5,187 bases of DNA, taken from contig JAGRLQ010000096.1 of the NCBI GenBank assembly GCA_020441735.1, forward strand, positions 1-5,187, read 5' to 3'. How positions within the stretch are numbered: the stretch's first letter is position 1; the number at the start of each line of letters is the position of its first letter. Origin of the DNA: Nitratireductor sp. GTDB taxonomy: Bacteria; Pseudomonadota; Alphaproteobacteria; Rhizobiales; Rhizobiaceae. This document shows positions 1-4,826 of the stretch, piece after piece. The translations under genes were made by a program, and so were the position numbers. A model generated the notes under the pieces. The model was not told the DNA's origin and did no database searches. It saw nothing but the letters and a program-made list of their open reading frames with translations.

Positions 1-129
1 GCCTGCGTCAAGCACCAGAACATGGCGGGTTCCGACATCGGCGACGATCACAAGGAGTACTTCGCAGGCGATGCCGCGCTGAAAGCAGCCGGCGAAGACA
101 ACACCATGAACCAGTTCGCGGAAGTCTGA
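1..129 (+). CDS. aceA: C-terminal fragment, probable long-form isocitrate lyase
   Basis: Frame 1 is open from the window edge to TGA at 127-129 and gives the last 42 residues of a protein. The tail contains KHQNMAGSDIGDDHKEYF and ends near DNTMNQF, which I recognise from memory as the C-terminus of the long (about 530-residue) isocitrate lyases of Pseudomonas and some alphaproteobacteria. The short rhizobial enzyme (about 430 residues) ends differently. If this is right, the enzyme cleaves isocitrate to glyoxylate and succinate in the cytoplasmic glyoxylate shunt. The catalytic part lies outside the window, so the call rests on this tail alone. A strong intrinsic terminator 42 bases after the stop shows that this is the true 3' end of the transcription unit. 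A protein-family search with the full gene would settle the identity. Confidence 0.6.
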   Translation, partial: ACVKHQNMAGSDIGDDHKEYFAGDAALKAAGEDNTMNQFAEV

Positions 130-171
130 GTGAAGCGTTTCTGACTGGCATATCCTCCGGTCAAAACTGGC

Positions 172-199
172 AGGCGGGGCTCAGGCCCCGCCTTTTTTT
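172..199 (+). terminator. Intrinsic (rho-independent) terminator
   Basis: A perfect 9-bp GC-rich stem, AGGCGGGGC (172-180) with GCCCCGCCT (185-193), encloses a TCAG loop. It runs directly into seven consecutive T residues (193-199). This is a textbook terminator for the upstream gene that ends at 129. It separates that gene from the hemolysin III-like gene downstream, which therefore needs its own promoter. Confidence 0.93.
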
Positions 200-213
200 C
201 GCGGTCAGCGCGC

Positions 214-300
214 GACACGTGTCTGCGGCCTGCAGCCGATGAAACAGCCTGAATCTTTCTGGCAGCATTTTCCGCCAACCGTTTCACGGGATTCGCGAAT
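214..300. promoter_or_regulatory. Intergenic palindromes and interrupted inverted repeat
   Basis: The 288-base spacer between 129 and 418 holds no gene I can support. After the terminator it contains a perfect 10-bp palindrome GACACGTGTC (214-223) and another, ATTCGCGAAT (291-300). Around the second lies a longer inverted repeat: AACAGCCTGAA (243-253) pairs with TTCAGGCCTGTT (306-317) except for one bulged C. Palindromes of this kind are typical of binding sites for dimeric regulators, but I do not recognise a specific family. The assignment as regulatory DNA is inference from symmetry only. Confidence 0.35.
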
Positions 301-350
301 TTCGTTTCAGGCCTGTTACCGATCGTGATGGCGGGAGGCCGTTTTCGCTG

Positions 351-379
351 TTTACGTAAATGTCATACTCTGCTGTCAT
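351..379 (+). promoter_or_regulatory. Candidate operator region: palindrome plus TGTCAT direct repeats
   Basis: A perfect 10-bp palindrome TTTACGTAAA (351-360) is followed at once by TGTCAT (361-366) and again by CTGTCAT (373-379). TGTCAT is the core half-site of alphaproteobacterial PhoB boxes. A classical Pho box, however, repeats it every 11 bp, and here the two copies are 13 bp apart. The site is 38-67 bases upstream of the hemolysin III-like start, where an operator or promoter would be expected. No convincing -35/-10 pair could be fixed. Confidence 0.3.
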
Positions 380-417
380 GATGTTTCCTGAAGTATCGCG
401 TATCGAGGGTGGCGCGT

Positions 418-1056
418 ATGATGTATCCATCGGAGTGCAGGCGGGAGCGTTTTGCCGATACCGCTGTTCATCTGGTGAGCCTGCTGGGCGTTGTTGCAGG
501 GTCCGTCCTGTTGATGGTCAACGCCGCAACCCATCGTGATTGGGCCGTTATTGCCGCCTGCACGATCTACTGCCTCACCATGCTGTTTTCCTTCGGTGTT
601 TCGGCCGGTTATCACCTGCTGCCCTGGCATTACTGGCGCCGTGCCTGGCGCCGCGCTGATCACGCCGCCATCTACGCCCTGATCGCGGGAACCTTCACGC
701 CGCTGCTGGTCCTGCTTGGCGGTTTCTGGTGCCTGACGGTGCTGGCGGTGGTCTGGCTGCTTGCCATTCCCGCCATGATCTACAAGCTCGTTGCGCCCAA
801 ACTGGAGCCGCGCTGGTCGCTTGCTTCCTATCTGGCGATCGGCTGGATTGGCCTGCTGGCGCTGCCGGAAATGGGCGCCAAACTGCCGACCCCGGCGCTT
901 GTCGCCATCATTGCCGGTGGCCTGGTATATACCTTCGGCACCATCTTCTATGCCCGCGAAATTCAGGCCTACCGTTATGCCATCTGGCACGGTTTCGTGC
1001 TCGGCGGCACGTCGCTGTTTTATTCAGCGATCTGGATGAGCGCCTTTTCGGCCTGA
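418..1056 (+). CDS. Hemolysin III / PAQR family seven-helix membrane protein
   Basis: This is a 212-residue integral membrane protein of the HlyIII/TrhA/PAQR family, close to the usual family length (about 210-220). About seven hydrophobic segments can be drawn, starting near residues 15-35 and ending near 188-207. Family landmarks are S62-x3-H66 in helix 2, D81-H82 followed by AGTFTP, and the last-helix AIWHGFVLGG with H191. By alignment with adiponectin receptors, S62, H66, D81 and H191 match the zinc/catalytic site, but the first last-helix histidine is replaced by Y187. The likely role is a membrane hydrolase or a membrane-homeostasis protein; despite the name, haemolysis is not established for the family. 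I chose ATG 418 because GAGGG (405-409) lies eight bases upstream. GTG at 409 is also possible, but the Shine-Dalgarno sequence would then touch the start. No functional link to its neighbours is evident. Confidence 0.9.
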   Translation: MMYPSECRRERFADTAVHLVSLLGVVAGSVLLMVNAATHRDWAVIAACTIYCLTMLFSFGVSAGYHLLPWHYWRRAWRRADHAAIYALIAGTFTPLLVLLGGFWCLTVLAVVWLLAIPAMIYKLVAPKLEPRWSLASYLAIGWIGLLALPEMGAKLPTPALVAIIAGGLVYTFGTIFYAREIQAYRYAIWHGFVLGGTSLFYSAIWMSAFSA

Positions 1057-1066
1057 AAAGAACCAT

Positions 1067-1089
1067 TTCCGGCACGGATGTCGCCGGAA
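1067..1089 (+). other. Stem-loop after the hemolysin III-like gene
   Basis: TTCCGGC (1067-1073) and GCCGGAA (1083-1089) form a perfect 7-bp stem with a 9-base loop, starting ten bases after the stop. No T run follows, so it is not a convincing intrinsic terminator. It may stabilise the 3' end of the message or cause partial termination. Read-through from the hemolysin III-like gene into the phosphonate genes therefore cannot be excluded. Confidence 0.35.
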
Positions 1090-1102
1090 GAAGCTTGCCG
1101 TC

Positions 1103-1136
1103 GCAAAGCCGGCTTGCGCCGGATGCCGGCCCGGCA
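1103..1136. promoter_or_regulatory. GCCGGC-rich symmetric region upstream of the oxygenase operon
   Basis: AAGCCGGCTT (1106-1115) is a perfect 10-bp palindrome inside GCAA/TTGC flanks. TGCCGG-C-CCGGCA (1124-1136) is a second perfect symmetric element. Both lie 44-75 bases upstream of the first oxygenase start, in the only spacer (1057-1179) in front of that operon. They could be operator sites for a regulator encoded elsewhere. No clear sigma-70-type promoter was found in the spacer, so this is a weak call based on symmetry and position. Confidence 0.25.
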
Positions 1137-1164
1137 GTAGCCTTGCTTCAGGTCCACGGTGGTC

Positions 1165-1173
1165 AGGGAGGAA
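1165..1173 (+). promoter_or_regulatory. Shine-Dalgarno sequence fixing the start of the TmpA-like gene
   Basis: AGGGAGGAA contains GGAGG at 1167-1171, eight bases before ATG 1180. This supports ATG 1180 rather than the in-frame GTG at 1159. The GTG would place this ribosome binding site inside the coding sequence. Confidence 0.8.
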
Positions 1174-1179
1174 GCGATC

Positions 1180-2325
1180 ATGATTTCCGCTGAAGTGACG
1201 GAAGCGGGCAGGGTGCTTTGCCTGCGCGACGAAACGGGCCAACAGACCCGCTTTCACGCCATCTGGCTGCGCGATAATGCCTTTGATGAGAAAACCCGCA
1301 ATCCCGGCAATGGCCAGCGCCTGATCACCCTTTCCGACATCCCCGCCGATACGTGCATCACCGATGCCGGCATCGAGGGCGGAATGCTCCGGATCACCTT
1401 CGCGCCGGAAGGCAAGACCGTCGCCTACGATCCCGGCTGGTTGCTTGCTCATGCCTATGATCGCGAGCATCCGCGTGCCTCCGGTTGGCTCGCTCCCCAT
1501 GTCGAGACCTGGGATGCCAAACTTCAGTCAAAGGTGCCGTCGGGTGATTTCGGCGCGGTATCGAAAGACGGCAACGCCCTGCGCGCCTGGCTTTCAGGCC
1601 TTGCCCGCTACGGCTTTGCCAAACTGGAAGGCGGCCCGGTGGAGGAGGGCGCGCTCTTCAAGGTGGTCGATCTCTTCGGCCATGTGCGCGAGACCAATTA
1701 CGGTCGCCATTTCGAGGTGCGCACCGAGGTCAATCCGACCAATCTCGCCTATACCGGCCTCGGTCTGCAGGCCCATACGGACAACCCCTACCGCGATCCC
1801 GTGCCGACCATCCAGGTGCTCTATTGCCTGGAAAGTTCAGCGGCAGGTGGCGAGAACATGGTGGTCGACGGCTTTGCCGCAGCACTTCGGCTGAAGGCCG
1901 AGAACCCCGAAGGGTTCAATTGCCTTGCCCGCCACTGCGCCCGCTTCGAATATGCCGGGTCGAAGGGCGTGGCACTGCGCGCGCGCCGCCCGATGATCGA
2001 ACTGGCGCCCGATGGCGAGCTGATCGCTGTGCGCTTCAACAACCGCTCGGCGGCAGCACTCACCGACATTCCCTATGACGAGATGGCGCTCTACTACGAC
2101 GCCTATCGCCGGCTTGGCGAAATCATTGATGATCCGGCGATGGAAGTAACCTTCAGGCTCGAACCCGGCGAATGCTTCGTGGTCGACAACACCCGCGTGC
2201 TGCATGCCCGCAAGGCCTATTCCGGCACCGGCACGCGCTGGCTGCAGGGATGTTATGCCGACAAGGACGGGCTTTATTCGACCCTTGCCGCGCTGGAAGC
2301 CGGCATGCCGGAGGCAGCCGAATGA
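1180..2325 (+). CDS. tmpA: TmpA-like Fe(II)/2-oxoglutarate dioxygenase (gamma-butyrobetaine hydroxylase family)
   Basis: This is a 381-residue cytoplasmic TauD/TfdA-superfamily enzyme with the two-part layout of gamma-butyrobetaine hydroxylase: an N-terminal domain (about 1-95, WLRDN at 29-33) and a catalytic jelly roll (about 130-365). Iron ligands are H199-x-D201 and H342; R353 is the likely 2-oxoglutarate arginine. Aligned by eye with human BBOX, the trimethylammonium cage Y177/W181/Y194/Y366 appears as Y174/F178/Y191/Y359, so a quaternary amine substrate is likely. The cysteines that bind zinc after WLRDNC in BBOX are absent here. The next gene, starting four bases before this stop, is a PhnZ/TmpB-type oxygenase. 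I therefore infer TmpA, which hydroxylates 2-(trimethylamino)ethylphosphonate at C1, rather than a carnitine-forming enzyme. The family is certain; the substrate is inferred. True gamma-butyrobetaine hydroxylase is the main alternative. Confidence 0.72.
   Translation: MISAEVTEAGRVLCLRDETGQQTRFHAIWLRDNAFDEKTRNPGNGQRLITLSDIPADTCITDAGIEGGMLRITFAPEGKTVAYDPGWLLAHAYDREHPRASGWLAPHVETWDAKLQSKVPSGDFGAVSKDGNALRAWLSGLARYGFAKLEGGPVEEGALFKVVDLFGHVRETNYGRHFEVRTEVNPTNLAYTGLGLQAHTDNPYRDPVPTIQVLYCLESSAAGGENMVVDGFAAALRLKAENPEGFNCLARHCARFEYAGSKGVALRARRPMIELAPDGELIAVRFNNRSAAALTDIPYDEMALYYDAYRRLGEIIDDPAMEVTFRLEPGECFVVDNTRVLHARKAYSGTGTRWLQGCYADKDGLYSTLAALEAGMPEAAE
2310..2325 (+). promoter_or_regulatory. Embedded ribosome binding site and ATGA start-stop overlap
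   Basis: GGAGG (2310-2314) lies inside the last codons of the TmpA-like gene, seven bases before ATG 2322. The start codon overlaps the upstream TGA (2323-2325) as ATGA. This arrangement normally gives translational coupling. It suggests that the hydroxylase and the C-P-cleaving oxygenase are made in linked amounts. Confidence 0.85.
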
Positions 2326-2918
2326 CCGCGCAGGCTTCTGCAAAACCCGAACTGACACCTGAAACCGTCGTTGGCTTTCTCGGCGGCATCTTCGAGCGCC
2401 GCGGCAATGAAGAGTATCTCGGCGAACCCGTCACCATGGCCGAGCACATGCTGCAGGGTGCCCATTTCGCCGAAAAGGCGGGCGAGCGCGAGGAGGTGAT
2501 CGTCGCAGCCCTGCTGCATGACATTGGCCATTTCACCAGCGAATTCGGCACTTTTTCCATGGCCGATACCGAGGACCGCCACCACGAGGATGCCGGTGCC
2601 GAGGTGCTGGCGCCGTTCTTTCCTTCCATCGTCACCGATTGCGTGAAATATCACGTCGCTGCCAAGCGCTATCTCTGCGCGACAAGGCCGGAATACTTCA
2701 AACGCCTGTCGGAAGCTTCCATCCATTCGCTTAAACTTCAGGGCGGACCGATGGATGCCGATGAGGTGGCCGAGTTCGAGGCCAATCCCAACCTCGCCGA
2801 CATCATCAAGGTGCGGCACTATGACGAAGCCGGCAAGCAGGCCGGGCTGGAAACCAGGCCCTTTTCCCATTATGCCCCGATGATCCAGCGTGTGGTGGAC
2901 CGCCATTGCGGGCGATAG
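2322..2918 (+). CDS. tmpB: TmpB/PhnZ-like HD-domain diiron oxygenase (C-P bond cleaving)
   Basis: This is a 198-residue cytoplasmic HD-domain protein, close to PhnZ in length (about 190). All six diiron ligands known from PhnZ can be placed with almost identical spacing: H42, H66-D67 (in LLHDIGH), H88, H111 and D168, for PhnZ H34, H58-D59, H80, H104 and D161. The PhnZ lid residues Y24 and E27 correspond to Y32 and E35 in YLGE, and the phosphonate-contacting lysine and serine region to K115 (VAAKRYL) and S133. Members use a mixed-valent Fe(II)/Fe(III) site and O2 to split 1-hydroxyalkylphosphonates into a carboxylate and phosphate. Pairing with the TmpA-like gene favours TmpB activity (to glycine betaine). 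The PhyH-family gene downstream leaves PhnZ activity (to glycine) open. The PhnZ numbering is from memory. A generic HD phosphohydrolase is unlikely given the lid and full ligand set. Confidence 0.8.
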   Translation: MTAQASAKPELTPETVVGFLGGIFERRGNEEYLGEPVTMAEHMLQGAHFAEKAGEREEVIVAALLHDIGHFTSEFGTFSMADTEDRHHEDAGAEVLAPFFPSIVTDCVKYHVAAKRYLCATRPEYFKRLSEASIHSLKLQGGPMDADEVAEFEANPNLADIIKVRHYDEAGKQAGLETRPFSHYAPMIQRVVDRHCGR

Positions 2919-2937
2919 TGGAAAGCGAGGAAACGGC

Positions 2938-3741
2938 ATGACCAGCGGCTATTTGACCAGCGAGCAGATCGAGGCTTTCCGGCGCGATGGCGCGGTGCTG
3001 CTGAAGGGCGCTTTCCGCGACTATGTGGATATTGCCCGCAAGGCCATCGAGGAAAACCAGGCCGGCCCTTCCTGGCGTGAGCGTACCTACCGTCCGGAAG
3101 GGGCTGCTTCGCCGTTTTTCCAGGATTACGTGGTCTGGAACAAGTTCGATGGGTATCGCGCGCTGGTGAAGGAGTCGCCCATGGCCGAAATGGCTGCAAC
3201 CCTGATGGGCTCAAAGACGGCGCGCATCTTCCACGACCACATCCTTGTCAAGGAACCGGGCAATTCCAACGTCACACCCTGGCATCAGGATGCGCCCTAT
3301 TATTTGGTGGAAGGGGAAAAGACCGTCTCCTTCTGGGTGCCGCTCGATGTCGTGCCGCGCGAGCGCACCATCGAATATGTCGCCGGCTCCCACAAATGGA
3401 GCACCGTTTTCCGACCTGACCGCTTTGACGGAACGCCGCTGTTCGAGGGCGATGCGTCCGAGGCCGTCCCCGATATCGATGCCAATCGCGACAAGTACGA
3501 CATTCTCGGCTGGGCGGTGGAACCGGGCGATGCGGTTGCCTTTGCGTTCACCACGCTGCATGGCGCGCCGGCCAATGCCTCGCCCGATCGCAGAAGGGTG
3601 ATTTCGGTTCGCTGGGTGGGCGATGATGCCCGCTTTGCCGATCGGCCCGGCGCAACCTCGCCGGCCTTTCCCGATTTGCAGTACGAACCGGGCGAACCTT
3701 TCGATGGCGAGGACTTTCCGGTACTCTATCCGGCGACATAG
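2938..3741 (+). CDS. Phytanoyl-CoA dioxygenase (PhyH) family Fe(II)/2-oxoglutarate oxygenase, possible phosphonate hydroxylase
   Basis: This is a 267-residue cytoplasmic protein of the PhyH family. It opens with the typical LTSEQIEAFRRDGAVLL. Iron ligands are H116-x-D118 in TPWHQDAPYY and distal H208 in LHGAPAN. The 2-oxoglutarate arginine is one of R218-R220, about ten residues after H208. GSHKW (150-154) is the usual core strand motif. A good ribosome binding site, GAGGA (2927-2931), lies six bases before ATG 2938. The gene starts 19 bases after the HD oxygenase gene, so all three are probably co-transcribed. PhnY*, which hydroxylates 2-aminoethylphosphonate ahead of PhnZ, belongs to this family, so a second phosphonate hydroxylase is the leading hypothesis. 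PhyH specificity is broad, and sequence alone cannot fix the substrate. Hydroxylation of another small amine or acid is possible. The C-terminal tail is rich in P, D and E. Confidence 0.85.
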   Translation: MTSGYLTSEQIEAFRRDGAVLLKGAFRDYVDIARKAIEENQAGPSWRERTYRPEGAASPFFQDYVVWNKFDGYRALVKESPMAEMAATLMGSKTARIFHDHILVKEPGNSNVTPWHQDAPYYLVEGEKTVSFWVPLDVVPRERTIEYVAGSHKWSTVFRPDRFDGTPLFEGDASEAVPDIDANRDKYDILGWAVEPGDAVAFAFTTLHGAPANASPDRRRVISVRWVGDDARFADRPGATSPAFPDLQYEPGEPFDGEDFPVLYPAT

Positions 3742-3742
3742 G

Positions 3743-3793
3743 ATGGCACCTCATTGTCATGCCATTGAAAAGATTCCGTGATTTCCAGAATCT
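3743..3793 (+). other. Two weak tandem stem-loops after the oxygenase operon
   Basis: ATGGCA (3743-3748) pairs with TGCCAT (3760-3765), and AGATTC (3771-3776) pairs with GAATCT (3788-3793). Each is a 6-bp stem with an 11-base loop. Neither is followed by a T run. The operon therefore lacks an obvious intrinsic terminator, and termination may be Rho-dependent or incomplete towards secE. Confidence 0.3.
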
Positions 3794-3806
3794 GCAGCGA
3801 TTTACC

Positions 3807-3835
3807 CTTGCGTTTTGTCCTGCCCGCCGTTATCT
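3807..3835 (+). promoter_or_regulatory. Candidate sigma-70-type promoter for secE-nusG
   Basis: CTTGCG (3807-3812) and TTATCT (3830-3835) are separated by 17 bases. They resemble the rhizobial consensus CTTGAC-N17-CTATAT at four of six positions each. Transcription would start near 3842 and leave a leader of about 190 bases before secE. It is the best match I saw in the 288-base spacer between 3741 and 4030, which holds no gene or tRNA I can support. Confidence 0.4.
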
Positions 3836-3981
3836 ACACCCCGAGTGATGAAGCAGCGCGCTGGGCCGCAACGGGTCTTTGCGCGCTTAAGTTCATGGAA
3901 AAACAGGATTTATTCGAATCCAGGGCAGGCTGAATCATCCGTGCCGCGAGGAATGGCGGTTGTCGTGATGGTGGTTCTGTT

Positions 3982-4000
3982 TCCGGTTTGACCGGATTTT
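3982..4000 (+). terminator. Possible leader attenuator hairpin upstream of secE
   Basis: TCCGGT (3982-3987) and ACCGGA (3991-3996) form a perfect 6-bp stem with a TTG loop, followed directly by TTTT (3997-4000). The form is that of a short intrinsic terminator, but the stem is small and the T run short. It lies 30 bases before the secE start, downstream of the proposed promoter. Full termination here would silence an essential gene, so a partial terminator, pause site or message-folding element is more plausible. Confidence 0.35.
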
Positions 4001-4029
4001 GCGCTGGGTTTGGCCGGGAATTCTTGGGA

Positions 4030-4230
4030 ATGGCGTCGAAAACCAATCCGTTCACCTTTCTTCAGCAGGTCCGTCAGGAGGTGTCGAAAGTCACCTGGCC
4101 GACGCGCCGCGAGACCATGGTGACGACGGTCATGGTGTTTATCATGATCATACTGGCGGCATTCTTCTTCCTGGCGGTGGATCAGGTGCTGTCGACGATC
4201 GTCGGACTGCTCCTGGAGATCGGAAGCTAA
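4030..4230 (+). CDS. secE: Preprotein translocase subunit SecE
   Basis: This 66-residue inner-membrane protein is the SecE subunit, which clamps the SecY channel in the SecYEG translocon. The cytoplasmic amphipathic segment (about 8-30) carries the family signature EVSKVTWPTRRE. It is followed by a single transmembrane helix (about 31-60). The length fits the short SecE typical of alphaproteobacteria, which lack the two extra N-terminal helices of E. coli. ATG 4030 gives the expected MASKTNPF start; a TTG 42 bases upstream would add an unrelated tail. The ribosome binding site is weak (CGGGAA at 4015-4020, nine bases before the start). nusG follows after 51 bases, the conserved pairing. Confidence 0.96.
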   Translation: MASKTNPFTFLQQVRQEVSKVTWPTRRETMVTTVMVFIMIILAAFFFLAVDQVLSTIVGLLLEIGS

Positions 4231-4233
4231 AAG

Positions 4234-4254
4234 GGCGGCGGTTTTGCGGCCGCC
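4234..4254 (+). other. Stem-loop between secE and nusG
   Basis: GGCGGC (4234-4239) pairs with GCCGCC (4249-4254) around a 9-base loop that contains TTTT. No T run follows the stem, so it is not an intrinsic terminator. It occupies most of the 51-base gap and may affect message stability or nusG translation, since nusG has no strong Shine-Dalgarno sequence. Confidence 0.35.
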
Positions 4255-4281
4255 GGCTACGGGGAATTGGACGTAAGTAAA

Positions 4282-4812
4282 ATGGCCAAACGCTGGTACA
4301 TCGTTCACGCCTATTCGAACTTCGAGAAGAAGGTGGCCGAGTCGATCCAGGAACAAGCGCGCCAGAAGGGGCTCGAGGATCTGTTCGAGGCGGTCATGGT
4401 GCCGACCGAGAAAGTGGTCGAAGTGCGCCGCGGCCGCAAGGTGGATGCAGAACGCAAGTTCTTTCCGGGCTATGTGCTGGTCAAGATGGATCTGACCGAC
4501 GAGGCTTTCCATCTGATCAAGAATACACCCAAGGTCTCCGGCTTTCTCGGCTCCGACAACAAGCCGATGCCGATTACCGACCGCGAGGCCGAGCGGATTT
4601 TGAACCAGGTGCAGGAAGGCGTGGAGCATCCCAAGCCGTCTGTATCCTACGAGGTTGGCGAGCAGGTACGGGTCTCCGATGGCCCCTTTGCCTCGTTCAA
4701 CGGCATCGTTCAGGAGGTGGACGAGGAGCGCGCCCGCCTCAAGGTGGAAGTTTCGATCTTCGGACGGGCAACCCCCGTCGATCTGGAATACGGCCAGGTC
4801 GAGAAGGTCTAG
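4282..4812 (+). CDS. nusG: Transcription termination/antitermination factor NusG
   Basis: This 176-residue protein matches the normal alphaproteobacterial NusG length. The N-terminal NGN domain (about 4-110) begins RWYIVHAYSNFEKKVAE and contains VPTEKVVEVRRG and the FFPGYVLV strand that contacts the RNA polymerase clamp helices. The C-terminal KOW domain (about 120-176) contains GEQVRVSDGPFASFNG, the part that binds Rho or ribosomal protein S10. NusG raises elongation rate and couples transcription to translation or to Rho-dependent termination. ATG 4282 gives the conserved MAKRWYIVH start; the in-frame TTG at 4267 adds only five residues and is rejected. The upstream ribosome binding site is poor, which may mean partial dependence on translation of secE. 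No key residue is missing. Confidence 0.97.
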   Translation: MAKRWYIVHAYSNFEKKVAESIQEQARQKGLEDLFEAVMVPTEKVVEVRRGRKVDAERKFFPGYVLVKMDLTDEAFHLIKNTPKVSGFLGSDNKPMPITDREAERILNQVQEGVEHPKPSVSYEVGEQVRVSDGPFASFNGIVQEVDEERARLKVEVSIFGRATPVDLEYGQVEKV

Positions 4813-4826
4813 TTTGGGTCCGGTGT

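Noticed and set aside
378..540. Small open frame starting ATGATG at 378
   Set aside because: It has no ribosome binding site, overlaps the hemolysin III-like gene in another frame for most of its length, and resembles no protein I know.
376..990. 204-codon open frame on the minus strand
   Set aside because: It is antisense to the hemolysin III-like gene, rich in Q, G and H, and has no recognisable motif.
2172..2321. N-terminal extension of the HD oxygenase upstream of ATG 2322
   Set aside because: The extension would overlap about 150 bases of the TmpA-like gene. ATG 2322 has a GGAGG site seven bases upstream and yields a protein of PhnZ length.
3819..3929. Possible tRNA: CCTGCCC (3819-3825) with GGGCAGG (3923-3929) and an ATTCGAATCC stretch at 3912-3921
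   Set aside because: The span of 111 bases is too long, no anticodon or D arm can be placed, and the T-loop-like stretch folds as GGATT/AATCC with a 6-base loop, not the canonical 7.
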